Shown: positions 33,039 through 42,654, counted from the first letter of the stretch. The stretch: DNA of 64,000 bases from JACVRW01 sp963734365 (GCA_963734365.1 CAVTGV010000004.1:434001-498000); one strand, 5' to 3'. Program-made: numbers and translations. Notes: a model not told the origin generated them from the sequence alone.

Positions 33039-34244
33039 ATGAGCGCGGTGACCGAGATCTCGGCGGGCGAGTATCGAGACCGGCAGGCTCGCACGCGCCT
33101 GGCCGCGGCCGATCGCGGATTCGCTGCGGTGCTGGCCTTCTCGCGCGGCGGCGGCACGCACGACCGGACGGCGGACGCGCTCTGGCTTGCGGGACTGGCG
33201 GCTAGCCAGCCGTTCGTGCCCGACCTGCCCGGTCACTGGCGGGGCGCCGGGCACGTGGCCGTGGTGGTGCCCGTCGACGGCCCGTGCACGGCGATCGTGG
33301 AGGCCGACGAGCTCCAGACCCCGCCCGTGGTCGACGACATCGTCGTCGCCGCGGACGTGATTGCGGCTGCGGGCGATGCGCTCGTCGGTGCGCTCGGCCC
33401 CGCTGCGTCCCGCGTCGGGGTGCTCGGCAGCGATGCCGTGCCCGCGGCGTGGTGGATGTCGCTCGACGCGATGCTGCGGGTGGGCGGGCTCAGGGCTGCC
33501 TTCGAGGCGGCCGACGATCTCATGGCGACGCTTCGTTGCGTGAAGAGCCTCGCCGAGCAGCGGCTGCTGCGGGCGGCCGGGGCGCTCGGGTCGCGGGGCA
33601 TGACCGCGGCGCTCGACCACGCACTGCCCGGCGGCACGGAGGCCGACGTGGCCGGCGCCTTCTTCGAGACGGTGGTGGCCGGCGGCGGCGCCGTCTATGA
33701 CGTCGTCGTCTCCTCCGGACAAGCGTCGGGCACGCTCGGCCCGTCGGGCGGCGCCGCGGGCGCCGCGCGCTGGACCACCCGCACGCTGCGGCCCGGCGAC
33801 CTGCTGCGGCTGGACGCCTACGGATCGGTGGGCGGGTACATGTTCGACTTCGCCCGCTCGGTCGTGGTCGGCGACGAGCCGACCGTGGAGCAGGCCGAGC
33901 TGCTCGACGCGCTACGCACGTCCGTCCGCGCGGGGATCGAGCTGTTGCGGCCGGGCACGCGCCTGTGCGACGTCGCGCGGCGCTGCGAGGACGTGCTCGC
34001 CGCATCCGCACACGCACGCCGCCACGGCGTGCCCGCACACACGATGAGCGGCTTCTGGGGCCACGGGCTCGGGCTCGGCTGGGAGCCGCCCTGGATCGGC
34101 CCGGACGACCTCCAGCTCGTCGAGCAGGGCATGTGCCTCGCGGTCGAGCGCCGCGCCGCTGTGAAAGGGCTTGGCGGTGCCCAATACGAGGACAACGTCA
34201 TCGTCGCCGCCAACGGCCCCGAGCTCCTCACCCACACACCGTGA
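33039..34244 (+). CDS. M24-family metallopeptidase (Xaa-Pro aminopeptidase-like)
   Basis: 401 aa, ATG. N-terminal creatinase-like domain (~1-165) and C-terminal pita-bread catalytic domain. All five metal ligands are visible: LRLDAYGS (Asp), MFDFARSV (Asp), GHGLGLGWEPPW (His), CLAVERR (Glu), QYEDNVIV (Glu). Likely dinuclear Mn/Co. Could be a prolidase, creatinase or a C-C or C-N hydrolase relative; the substrate is not readable. 29 nt before the SnoaL-tandem gene. Confidence 0.88.
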   Translation: MSAVTEISAGEYRDRQARTRLAAADRGFAAVLAFSRGGGTHDRTADALWLAGLAASQPFVPDLPGHWRGAGHVAVVVPVDGPCTAIVEADELQTPPVVDDIVVAADVIAAAGDALVGALGPAASRVGVLGSDAVPAAWWMSLDAMLRVGGLRAAFEAADDLMATLRCVKSLAEQRLLRAAGALGSRGMTAALDHALPGGTEADVAGAFFETVVAGGGAVYDVVVSSGQASGTLGPSGGAAGAARWTTRTLRPGDLLRLDAYGSVGGYMFDFARSVVVGDEPTVEQAELLDALRTSVRAGIELLRPGTRLCDVARRCEDVLAASAHARRHGVPAHTMSGFWGHGLGLGWEPPWIGPDDLQLVEQGMCLAVERRAAVKGLGGAQYEDNVIVAANGPELLTHTP

Positions 34245-34273
34245 CGCACCGATCGTTGTGAGACGCTTCCCGG

Positions 34274-35113
34274 ATGCCGTGGATCCCCGAGCTGTTCTCC
34301 GAGCCGGTGCTGGAGCGCCTGCGGGAGAAGTCGGAGCGTGAGCGGCTCGAGGCGGTGCCCTACTACGACGGCTTGATGTCGGGCGAGCACGACGCCCTGA
34401 TCCGGTCCTTTGCCGCGGAGCCGGTGCTCCACGACCCCCTGCACGGAAGGATCAGGGGCGCGCGCGCCTTCGAGGCGTACGTCCGAGACCTGCACGGGTG
34501 GCTTACTCAGCGCAACATCGCGTTCGACCAGGTCGACGACGTGGTCACCGAGGAACACGGCTTCGAGGAGGTGGTTCTCCACCTCGACGGGCAGAGCGGG
34601 CGAGTCGAGGTGCCGGTGGCGATCGTTGCGGATCGCCGGTCCGACGGACGACTCCTCGAACTGCGCGTCTACCACAGCATGTGGCCGGTGATGGGCCGCC
34701 ACGTGCATCGCCCGCCGATGCTGCAGCGCGATCCGGACCTTCGCGCGTCGGATGTCGTGGCCGAGTACCAGGGCGCGCTCGCCGCCGGCGAGGTGGAGGC
34801 GATCGTGGCGACATTCGAGCCCGACGCCTATGCCCGCGAGCCGGCGGGTAGCCAGTACAGCCATAGAGGACGCGACGGCCTGCACGCCTTCTACGAGCAC
34901 CTGTTCTCGAACGACGGCGGCATCCCGCTGGAGCACTGCGGGCTGGTCGACAACGGACGCGTGTGCGCGCTCGAGTACAACGTCGTGTGGTGGGGCAAGA
35001 CGGAGCTCCCGCCGGAGGCGGGCGTCGCCTTCTACGTTCGGGGCGAAAGCGGCAAGCTCGCCGCGGCCCGGATCTACGACGACTGCGATCCGCCGCTCGG
35101 GTCGAATCTGTAG
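34274..35113 (+). CDS. Tandem SnoaL/NTF2-like protein
   Basis: 279 aa made of two NTF2-like halves: YYDGLMSGEHDALIRSFAAE with LHGRIRGARAFEAYVRDLHG, and VVAEYQGALAAGEVEAIVAT with SHRGRDGLHAFYEHLF. The second half contains GLVDNGRVCALEYNVVWWGK. Duplicated forms are less common than single-domain ones. Ligand or reaction unknown. Convergent with the SDR gene. Confidence 0.78.
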   Translation: MPWIPELFSEPVLERLREKSERERLEAVPYYDGLMSGEHDALIRSFAAEPVLHDPLHGRIRGARAFEAYVRDLHGWLTQRNIAFDQVDDVVTEEHGFEEVVLHLDGQSGRVEVPVAIVADRRSDGRLLELRVYHSMWPVMGRHVHRPPMLQRDPDLRASDVVAEYQGALAAGEVEAIVATFEPDAYAREPAGSQYSHRGRDGLHAFYEHLFSNDGGIPLEHCGLVDNGRVCALEYNVVWWGKTELPPEAGVAFYVRGESGKLAAARIYDDCDPPLGSNL

Positions 35114-35126
35114 CTCCGGCCCCTGC

Positions 35127-35891
35127 TCACCCGGAGACGAATTGCTGGCCTCCGTCGATGTCGTATGTCGCGCCGGTGAGGGCGGTGTTGGTCATGATGT
35201 GCACGGCGAGCGCGGCGACGTCGTCTGCTCCGACGACGCGGCCGATGGGAAGCGTCGTGCGCAGCTCCTCGCGCCGCGCTTCGAGTCCGTCGCCGAGCAG
35301 CGATGCCGACAACGGCGTGTCGACGAAGCCGGCGGCGATGAGGTTGACGCGAACCGGGGCGAGCTCGAGCGCGAGGGCCGCCGTGAACGGAGGCAGCACG
35401 GCGGTCGCCGCCGAGAAGATCCCGAGCTCGCGACTGATCTTGCGGCCGCCGGTGCCGCCCATCAGGATCAGCGTGCCACCGGGCCTCATCTTGCCGGCGG
35501 CGTTGCGCGCGATCGCGAGCGGAAGCACCACGTGGTCGCTGAGCGCCAGGCGCACCTGCTCTGGGTCCATCTCGAGCAGGGACGGCGCGTAGCGCGGGCC
35601 GGGGCCGGTGACCATCACATGGTCGATCGAGCCGGGCAGCTCCTCGAAGAATCCCTCGAGCGCCGCCGGATCGGTGGCGTCGAAGGCGGCGGTGCTCCGC
35701 GCGTCGACGTCGACCGCTGCTTGCTCGAGCCGCTCAGGATTCCGGCCCGTGAGGACGACGTCGGCGCCCTGACTCCGCGCGCGGCGGGCAGTCTCGAGCC
35801 CGATGCCGGCGCTGCCGCCGATCACGACGACGGTCTGGCCGACCAATTCCGGCTCGTGCTCACTGGACCTCGGGCTGTTTTCGGTCGGCAT
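35127..35891 (-). CDS. Short-chain dehydrogenase/reductase-like protein lacking YxxxK
   Basis: 254 aa from ATG 35891 (SD GGGAGG at 4 nt; ATG 35903 is an alternative). NAD(P)-binding VIGGSAGIGLETARRARSQG and VVLTGRNPERLEQ, C-terminal TLPIGRVVGADDVAALAVHI and TGATYDIDGGQQ. The catalytic Tyr-x-x-x-Lys is replaced (GIFSAATAVLPPFTAALALE has Phe and Thr at the positions), a feature of one actinobacterial SDR subgroup. Dehydrogenase activity is therefore uncertain. Divergent from the LuxR-type regulator. Confidence 0.82.
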   Translation of the reverse strand: MPTENSPRSSEHEPELVGQTVVVIGGSAGIGLETARRARSQGADVVLTGRNPERLEQAAVDVDARSTAAFDATDPAALEGFFEELPGSIDHVMVTGPGPRYAPSLLEMDPEQVRLALSDHVVLPLAIARNAAGKMRPGGTLILMGGTGGRKISRELGIFSAATAVLPPFTAALALELAPVRVNLIAAGFVDTPLSASLLGDGLEARREELRTTLPIGRVVGADDVAALAVHIMTNTALTGATYDIDGGQQFVSG

Positions 35892-36001
35892 GCTCCCTCC
35901 CATGGTCGGTGTCGGCGACCGATCTTCCCATCGGCAGCCTCCCTTGCGCCCGCTCAGCCGGTCCTCGACCGACGAATCGTGCGGGGTTATGCTCGCCCCG
36001 G

Positions 36002-38902
36002 GTGACCTCGGCCACGAGCAGAAACCGCGCACCTCTGGTCGGCAGGGACCGTGAGCTCAAGCAGCTGTCGGCCCTCCTCGGAGCGGAGGAGGGTGGGCTT
36101 GCCGCGGTGAGCGGCGAAGCGGGCATCGGCAAGACCAGGCTGCTCGAGGAGCTCACCGAGCAGGCCGCCGAGGCCGGTCATCTCACTCTGGTCGGGCGGG
36201 CGGCCGAGTACGAGCGCGAGCTGCCCTTCGGCCTTGTGATCGACGCGGTGGACCCCTACCTCGAAACCCTCGACAGCCAGGCCTACGAACGACTGGCCCG
36301 CGACCGGGTGGGCGAGCTCGCGAGCGTCTTCCCCGCCCTCCACGGCCTCGGCGACCAGGTCGAGGAGGCGGCCACAGCCACCGAGCGCTTCCGCATCCAC
36401 AACGCGGTGCGGGAGCTGCTCGAGCGCCTGGCCGCGCGGCAGCCCGTCCTCTTCGTGCTGGAGGACCTCCACTGGGCCGACGGCGCGTCACTCGAGCTGA
36501 TCACCCACCTGGTCCGGCGCCCGCCGCAGGCAGCGGTGACCCTCGCGCTCTCCTACCGCACGGGCGAGGGCGACCCAGCGATGCTCAGGTCGATTCAGGA
36601 CCGGTCCGAGGTCGCCGTCGTCACGATCGAGCTGAGGGCCCTGGCGCTCGAGGACTCCGCGCGGCTGCTCGGGTCGAGCACCGTGGACCTGGCGGCGCTA
36701 CAGCGAGAGAGCGGCGGTAACCCGTTCTACCTGTTGGCCCTGGCGCACGTCGACGGCGGCCCCGGCGCCAGCGCGGACGGGCACGCCCTCGGCATAGGTG
36801 TGCCGGCCACGGTGAGCTCGGCCATCGCAAGGGAGCTCGACGGGTTGTCCCCCGACGCGCGGGCGGTCGCCGAAGCGGCCGCGGTGGTGGGTGACCCGTT
36901 CGAGGTCGCCCTGGCGCAGGCCGTGTCGAAGTGCTCGGAGCCCGACGTGATGGACGCACTCGACGAGCTGGCGTCCCGTCAGCTGATCCGGCCGGGCGAC
37001 ACGCCGCGCCGCTTCGCGTTCCGTCACCCGCTGGTCCGCACCGCCATCTACGAGGCCGCTCCTCCGGGGACGACGATCGCCACCCATCGCAGGCTGGCGG
37101 AGATCCTGATAGCCCGCGGAGTGCCGGCGTCCGAGTCCGCGCACCACGTGGAGCGCGCCGCACAACATGGCGACATGGCGGCTGTCGAGTTGCTGCGGGA
37201 GGCCGCCGACCAGAACGCCACCCGGGCCCCCACGAGCGCAGCCCGCTGGCTGGCCGCAGCACTCGACCTCTGCCCTGTCACGGCTCCAGACGAGTTCCGG
37301 CGCGACCTGATCGTCGGCGTGGCCGGGGCGCAGGCGGCGTCAGGTGACCTGGGCGCGGCTCACGCCTCGTTCGAAGGCGCGCTGCGGCTCACGCCCCCGG
37401 ACGATCCCGTTCGCCCCAAGCTGGTGCTGGCCCTGGTGGGCATCGAGCACCTGACCGGTCGCCAGGTCGAGGCGAAGGTACGCCTGGAGAGCGCGCTCGC
37501 CGAACTGGAGGAGGACGATTCCGAGGTCGGGATCTCCATGAAGGTCGCCCTCACCGTCAACGGGCTCTATCTGGACGAGCGCGACGGCATGTACTCCTGG
37601 GGCGAGAGCGCCACGAAGAGCGCGGCGAAGCTCGACTCGCAGCCGCTGTGGGCGGTGGCGCGTGCGGCGTTTGCCCTCGGTGCCGCGTTCACCGGCCAGA
37701 TCGACGTGGGCACCCGCGAGGCGGACGAGGCATCCCGCCTGATGGCCTCCCTCAGCGACGAAGAGCTAGGGCTCAACATCGACGCAATCGGCAATCTGGC
37801 GGGCGCGGAGCTCTATCTCGACCGCTTCCTGTCCTGCCGGGAGCACGCCGACCGCGGGATGCGGGTGGCGCGAGCGACGGGACAGGGCGAGCTGGTGGCG
37901 CTGCTCCATCCGACCCTCGGCACGTCGCTGTGGGTGCTCGGTGATTTCGATCGCTCGGCCGAGATGCTCGACGCGGCGGTGGAGGGGGCCCGGCTGACCA
38001 AGAACGCGCAGGCGATCACCTGGGGCGCCTTCAACCGCGCCTACGGCGCGCTGATGAGCGGGGACGTGGAGACCGCTTACGCGCTCGGCGAGGAGAGCGT
38101 GAAGCTGTCGCGCGACTTCACCGACGGCCTCATCTCGTCTCACGCCGGCGTGGTGCATGCGGCGACGCTGCAGGAGGTGGGCGAGTACGAGCGCGCGACC
38201 GAGCTGCTCGTGGGTAGCGCCGGGGGCCCTGATCTACACCGCATCGCCCCCGGGTCGTGGCGCGCGACCTACCTCGAGGTGCTCGTGCTCTGCTGGCTCG
38301 CGCTGGGGCGCGAGGAGGATGCCGTGGCGGCCGCGGAGCGTGTGCGCGCCCAGGCCACCGCGGTGCCGCTCCCGATCGCCGAGGTGATGGCCGCCCGGGC
38401 CGAGGCCTCGGTGGCCCTCGCCCAGGGCGAGGCTGGCGCCGCAGCAGAACTGGCACTCGGTGCCATCGGTAAGGCGGAGTCGGTGGCCTCGCGGCCTCAC
38501 TCGGCCACCTGTCGGGTGCTGGCCGGCCGTGCGCTGCTCGCGGACGGCAGGGCTGAGGAGGCGGCCGCCCTATTCGAGCGGGCCGCCGGCGACCAGGAGG
38601 CGATGGGAGCGCTCCGCTATCGCGATCAGGCTGAGGCGCTCCTGCGCAAAGCCGGCGTGCGCCGCGCACGGAAATCGGCTCGCGGCAAGGCGGATGGGCG
38701 CGGGATCGAGACGCTCAGCGGGCGCGAGCTCGAGGTGGCCAACCTCATCCGCGACCGGCGCACGAACAAGGAGATCGCCGGTGAGCTCTTCCTCAGCCTC
38801 AAGACCGTGGAGAGCCACGTGCGCAACATCTTCGGAAAGCTCGGCGTCTCGTCGCGGGTGGACATCGCTCGGGCACTCGAGGCCGCCAAACCGGACGCTT
38901 GA
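36002..38902 (+). CDS. Large ATP-binding LuxR-family regulator (LAL/STAND type)
   Basis: 966 aa from GTG 36002 (TATGCT 8 nt upstream); residues before it in the open frame are not conserved. N-terminal AAA/NTPase: VGRDRELKQLSALLG, Walker A SGEAGIGKTRLLEEL, Walker B FVLEDLHWADGAS. Central ~500 residues are alpha-helical TPR-like repeats. C-terminal LuxR HTH: LSGRELEVANLIRDRRTNKE, FLSLKTVESHVRNIFGKLGV. Signal-dependent ATP-controlled activators of this type usually act on nearby or pathway genes; the target is not evident here. Confidence 0.9.
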   Translation: MTSATSRNRAPLVGRDRELKQLSALLGAEEGGLAAVSGEAGIGKTRLLEELTEQAAEAGHLTLVGRAAEYERELPFGLVIDAVDPYLETLDSQAYERLARDRVGELASVFPALHGLGDQVEEAATATERFRIHNAVRELLERLAARQPVLFVLEDLHWADGASLELITHLVRRPPQAAVTLALSYRTGEGDPAMLRSIQDRSEVAVVTIELRALALEDSARLLGSSTVDLAALQRESGGNPFYLLALAHVDGGPGASADGHALGIGVPATVSSAIARELDGLSPDARAVAEAAAVVGDPFEVALAQAVSKCSEPDVMDALDELASRQLIRPGDTPRRFAFRHPLVRTAIYEAAPPGTTIATHRRLAEILIARGVPASESAHHVERAAQHGDMAAVELLREAADQNATRAPTSAARWLAAALDLCPVTAPDEFRRDLIVGVAGAQAASGDLGAAHASFEGALRLTPPDDPVRPKLVLALVGIEHLTGRQVEAKVRLESALAELEEDDSEVGISMKVALTVNGLYLDERDGMYSWGESATKSAAKLDSQPLWAVARAAFALGAAFTGQIDVGTREADEASRLMASLSDEELGLNIDAIGNLAGAELYLDRFLSCREHADRGMRVARATGQGELVALLHPTLGTSLWVLGDFDRSAEMLDAAVEGARLTKNAQAITWGAFNRAYGALMSGDVETAYALGEESVKLSRDFTDGLISSHAGVVHAATLQEVGEYERATELLVGSAGGPDLHRIAPGSWRATYLEVLVLCWLALGREEDAVAAAERVRAQATAVPLPIAEVMAARAEASVALAQGEAGAAAELALGAIGKAESVASRPHSATCRVLAGRALLADGRAEEAAALFERAAGDQEAMGALRYRDQAEALLRKAGVRRARKSARGKADGRGIETLSGRELEVANLIRDRRTNKEIAGELFLSLKTVESHVRNIFGKLGVSSRVDIARALEAAKPDA

Positions 38903-38907
38903 CTGCG

Positions 38908-39150
38908 TCAGGGCAACTGCGCCCTGGTCACGCGGATCGCCTGAGCGCGCTCGGCAACGAACGGCGGCAGCTGGCCCAGCGCCGTCGACTCGTTCTCGGC
39001 CTCGGTTTGCCACCAGACCTCGTGACCTCCCCACAGACAGGTCGCGTACGGAGCGCTTCGGCGGAGCGGGCTCTCAAAGCCGCGCCAGGCGGCATACGCC
39101 GCGGGGCACTCGGCCTCATCGTGTCGGCTGTGTAACAGGAAAAACGCCAT
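38908..39150 (-). CDS. Small conserved protein (YCII/EthD-like)
   Basis: 80 aa from ATG 39150 (MAFFLLHSRHDEAECPAAYA). Compact alpha/beta with aromatic and His/Cys residues (CLWGGHEVWWQTEAENESTA, LPPFVAERAQAIRV). Resembles small actinobacterial proteins of the dimeric alpha-beta barrel type; function unknown. The longer in-frame ORF to 39393 runs antisense into the GH20 gene and is rejected. Confidence 0.65.
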   Translation of the reverse strand: MAFFLLHSRHDEAECPAAYAAWRGFESPLRRSAPYATCLWGGHEVWWQTEAENESTALGQLPPFVAERAQAIRVTRAQLP

Positions 39151-39236
39151 GCGCCGAAGGATCGCCGGTGGACGCCGGACCCACATCAGGGCCCGACCCT
39201 GAATTGAGGCCGGGTCGCAGCTCGCCGCCAGGTAGC

Positions 39237-39252
39237 ACTGGTCTAGACCACC
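39237..39252. promoter_or_regulatory. DasR/NagR-type operator (dre site)
   Basis: ACTGGTCTAGACCACC contains the perfect palindrome TGGTCTAGACCA and matches 15 of 16 positions of the Streptomyces dre consensus ACTGGTCTAGACCACT. It lies 47 bp before the GH20 hexosaminidase start, the expected type of target. Predicts repression by a GntR/HutC regulator relieved by GlcN-6-P or a related sugar phosphate. No such regulator is in the window. Confidence 0.75.
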
Positions 39253-39298
39253 GTGATACCGTGCTGGCGCAATCAGCGGCGACGCACGGGGAGAAGCA

Positions 39299-40864
39299 GT
39301 GTCGGCAATTGCCCGTCTCGTAGGAATCGCACTGGTGATCGGCCTGCTGGTAGCTGCGGCGCCGGCCCAGGCAACGGTGGCGGTGATTCCCAAACCGGCC
39401 TCGCTGCAGGCGAGCGGGCACGGCCGCTTCGTGCTCGCCCCGGACGCGCGAATCGCGGTTCAGCACGGCTCCCGCGAGGCGTTCGCGGTCGCCGGCCGGC
39501 TTCGCTCGCTGCTGCGTCGCTCGACGGGCTACCGGCTGCCGCTGGTGAGCGGACGCTCGCGTACGCGCCATCCACTGATCTCGCTGACGCTCGAGCGCTC
39601 GCCCCGACTCGCGCGCGAGGCCTACACGCTGCGCGTGTCCCGGCGCCGTGTACGGCTCGCCGCGCGGACGGCCGAGGGCTTGTTCCGCGGCGTCCAGACG
39701 CTGCGCCAGCTCATGCCGCCCGCCATCGAGAGCTCTTCGGTGCAGCCCGGCCCGTGGAGCGTGCCGGCGGTGCGCGTGTCCGATCACCCACGCTTTCCCT
39801 GGCGCGGCGCCCACCTGGACGTGGCGCGGCACTTCTTCTCGGTTGCGGAGGTCAAGCGCTACATCGACCTGATCTCCCAGTACAAGGTCAACGTCCTGCA
39901 CCTGCACCTCAGCGACGACCAGGGCTGGCGCATCGCGATCGACAGCTGGCCGCGCCTGGCCACCTACGGCGGCAGCACCGAAGTGGACGGCGGTCCGGGC
40001 GGCTACTACACGAAGGCCGACTACCGCGAGATCGTGGGCTACGCGCGTGCGCGCTACATCGAGCTGGTGCCCGAGATCGACACGCCGGGGCACACCAACG
40101 CCGCGCTGGCGTCCTATGCCGAGCTCAACTGCGACGGCCAGGCGCCGCCGCTCTACACCGGCATCGAGGTCGGCTTCAGCTCGCTGTGCGTCGACAAGGA
40201 CATCACCTACGAGTTCCTCGACGACGTGGTGCGAGAGCTGGCAGCCCTCACGCCGGGGCGCTACCTGCACCTCGGCGGCGACGAGGCTCAGTCCACCGAG
40301 GAGGCCGACTACGTGCGCTTCATCGAGCGCGTACAGCGGATCGTCCGCCGCCACGGCAAGCGGATGGTGGGCTGGGCGGAGATCGCCCAGGCGCCGCTGC
40401 TGCCGGGCACCCTCGCGCAATACTGGAACACCGCCACCGGCTCCGAGGAGGGCACAGAGGTGGCCCGCCAGGCGGTGGCCCAGGACGCCAAGCTCGTGAT
40501 GTCCCCGGCCAATCACGCCTACCTCGACATGAAGTACGACCCGAGCACGCCGCTCGGACTGTCGTGGGCCGGCTACGTCGAGGTCCGCGACTCCTACGAG
40601 TGGGATCCGGCCGGCCTGGTGGACGGGGTCGGCGAGCGCGACCTGGCCGGCGTCGAGTCCGCGCTGTGGAGCGAGACCCTCGAGGACACGTCAGACATCG
40701 AGTTCATGGCCTTTCCACGTCTGCCGGGAATCGCCGAGATCGGCTGGTCGCCTCGGGCGGGACGCAGCTGGGAGGAGTACCGGCTGCGCCTGGCCGCCCA
40801 GGGTCCGCGCTGGGACGCTCAGGGCGTCAACTTCTACCGCTCGGCCCAGGTGCCGTGGCCCTGA
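39299..40864 (+). CDS. Secreted beta-N-acetylhexosaminidase (GH20)
   Basis: 521 aa, GTG with GGGGAGA SD. Signal peptide (ALVIGLLVAAAPAQA). GH20b N-terminal domain, then catalytic barrel: FPWRGAHLDVARHFF, LHLHLSDDQGWRIAID, ELVPEIDTPGHTNAA, catalytic Asp-Glu in YLHLGGDEAQST, YWNT and a C-terminal EIGWSP. Releases terminal GlcNAc from chitooligosaccharides or cell-wall fragments outside the cell. The dre-like operator upstream supports control by amino-sugar availability. Confidence 0.93.
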   Translation: MSAIARLVGIALVIGLLVAAAPAQATVAVIPKPASLQASGHGRFVLAPDARIAVQHGSREAFAVAGRLRSLLRRSTGYRLPLVSGRSRTRHPLISLTLERSPRLAREAYTLRVSRRRVRLAARTAEGLFRGVQTLRQLMPPAIESSSVQPGPWSVPAVRVSDHPRFPWRGAHLDVARHFFSVAEVKRYIDLISQYKVNVLHLHLSDDQGWRIAIDSWPRLATYGGSTEVDGGPGGYYTKADYREIVGYARARYIELVPEIDTPGHTNAALASYAELNCDGQAPPLYTGIEVGFSSLCVDKDITYEFLDDVVRELAALTPGRYLHLGGDEAQSTEEADYVRFIERVQRIVRRHGKRMVGWAEIAQAPLLPGTLAQYWNTATGSEEGTEVARQAVAQDAKLVMSPANHAYLDMKYDPSTPLGLSWAGYVEVRDSYEWDPAGLVDGVGERDLAGVESALWSETLEDTSDIEFMAFPRLPGIAEIGWSPRAGRSWEEYRLRLAAQGPRWDAQGVNFYRSAQVPWP

Positions 40865-40891
40865 TGCGGGGCAAGCCGTTGGCCAATTTCA

Positions 40892-42074
40892 TTAGCGCGT
40901 CCGGTCGCCCGCGGTGCTGTCCGCCTTGCGGCAGATGACGAGGGCCTCGATGTAGTCCCAGCGGTAGCGGTCGGGGGTCTTCTCAACGCGCTCCTCGAGC
41001 TCTCTGAGGAAGTCGGCGAGGAGACCGGGGGCGCGGTCCTCGCCCTCGCGTGCGAACGCGCGGAGGAGGAGCGGCGTGCCCCACGCGCTCACGCTTTGCA
41101 CGTAAGCCTGGGCGAACACGGCGGGATCGTCGTCCCAGTAGGGATTGTCGAGACGGAAGAGCTCGGCGCTTTCGAGCTCGAGGCCGGCCACGCGTCCGCC
41201 GTTCGCCTCGAAGGGGCGTCGGATCTCGTCAAGTGTCCGCATCCACACCGGAACGACGACCGAGGCGGCGGTGGCGGCGCCGATGCGCTCCGCGCGGCAC
41301 CAGTCGGCGAGCAGCTCGTTCATGTCGCCGATGAGCTCCACGTAGAGCCCCGTCCTGTCTGGGCACGGAGCAGGGGAGGCTGGGAGCGCGGCAATGAACT
41401 CGCCGCCCGGTGCGAGCTCCAAGGCGCGCATCTCGAGCAGTCGCTCCCACTGCCGGGCCGCGGCCACGCGCCAGGCTCGCCGCTCGGCTTCGTCTGTGTG
41501 GTCGGGGTACCCCGGAAAGACAGATCCGGTCGAGGCCAGGCCGCCCGCTTCGGTGACCCAGTGCATCGCCGTTCCCGTGACCGCGACGTGCACGCTGCCC
41601 GAGCAGCAGGCAGGGCGCCTGCTGGAGAGGAATACCCGCCAGGCTGATCACCATGGCGGGGGGCGGGTCGTGCTCGACAGCGCGGCGGCAGGCCTCGCTG
41701 TGGGCCTCCGGCGAGGCGTAGTGAGCGCCGGTGCCGACATCTGAGACCCCCTCGCCGGCTTCGCCCGGCGCAGGAATGACGACGACCTCAGATCGGTCCA
41801 CCCGACCACCGAAGGCGTGCCGTAGGTGGTCGGCAGCGACGCTCCATGCGTTGGTTGGGAGATCGACAAGCGCGTAGATCAGCGAACTGCCGGCGCGCTC
41901 GTCGGCGAGTGCGCGGATGAGGCCGTGAGAGTTGACCCCGTCGGCGGCGCCGAGATCCACCACGCGGAGCAGAGGCTCCTCAGAGAACCGCCGCGCGGCG
42001 GCCAACGCGGCCGGGTGAGTCGCCTCGAACGCTGCGCGCTGCGACAGCGCGTGCCGCGCATAGTCGTCTGCCAT
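40892..42074 (-). pseudogene. SABATH-type carboxyl methyltransferase, frameshifted
   Basis: From ATG 42074: MADDYARHALSQRAAFEATH, SAM-binding VVDLGAADGVNSHGLIRALA, LVDLPTNAW, in one frame to ~41625. Homology then continues in a second frame: SVHVAVTGTAMHWVTEAGGL, VFPGYPDHTDEAERRAW, ending at 40892 (EALVICRK). Repaired length ~390 aa, normal for the SAM-dependent salicylate/IAA methyltransferase-like family. An indel at about 41600-41640 separates the parts. Could be a sequencing error. Confidence 0.75.
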
Positions 42075-42172
42075 GCTCGAGAAATCGGGACGATCTGAGG
42101 GCGTGGCAATTCCTTCCGGACTGCAGCGCCCGGTCTCCGCGCTGCGACGACGATCCTTGCACAGGTCGGCCC

Positions 42173-42574
42173 CTAGTCAGCCCACCAGTCGCGCTGGCCA
42201 TCGACGTCTTCGCGCGGATTCTCGCCGAGATTGGGGGCGCCGATGACGAGGAGCTCGAGGCCCTCCGGCCCGGCCTCGTAGCCTCGCCACGTACCGGGCG
42301 GGACGCGCACCGCGTCCCATTCCTTGAGCTCGACGATCTCGTCGTCGAGCTTCATCCGTCCGCTCCCGCGGACGACCACGTACACCTCCTCTTGCTTCTT
42401 GTGCGTGTGGCCGTACGGAAAGCGATAGCCGGGCGGGATGTGCTGGTAGCTCAGGCCGGATTTCTCGAGCTCAAGCGCCTCGGTCGCCGAGCGGAACTCC
42501 AGGTCCGGCGCGCCGTCGAACCTGGACCCGAGGTCCTCCAGATCCTCCTTGATGTTCCTGAGCGTGAACGGCAC
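42173..42574 (-). CDS. Cupin-domain protein
   Basis: 133 aa, GTG start. Mono-cupin with YGHTHKKQEEVYVVVRGSGR (His-x-His, Glu) and DAVRVPPGTWRGYEAGPEG. Sequence opening MPFTLRNIKEDLEDLGSRFD is typical of an actinobacterial cupin subfamily linked to sugar isomerase-like or sensor functions. Specific activity unknown. Located between the methyltransferase and a divergent hydrolase gene. Confidence 0.85.
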   Translation of the reverse strand: MPFTLRNIKEDLEDLGSRFDGAPDLEFRSATEALELEKSGLSYQHIPPGYRFPYGHTHKKQEEVYVVVRGSGRMKLDDEIVELKEWDAVRVPPGTWRGYEAGPEGLELLVIGAPNLGENPREDVDGQRDWWAD

Positions 42575-42654
42575 GGCGCCACCCTATGGCACTACGCAGG
42601 TGCGCCTCGCGCGGGTACCAGCGGGTCGCCTGGGAGGCCGTAGACTCCCCGCCC

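Noticed and set aside
35895..35965. CGGTC/GACCG inverted repeats between the SDR and LuxR-type genes
   Set aside because: Short GC-rich repeats are common by chance here; no consensus recognised.
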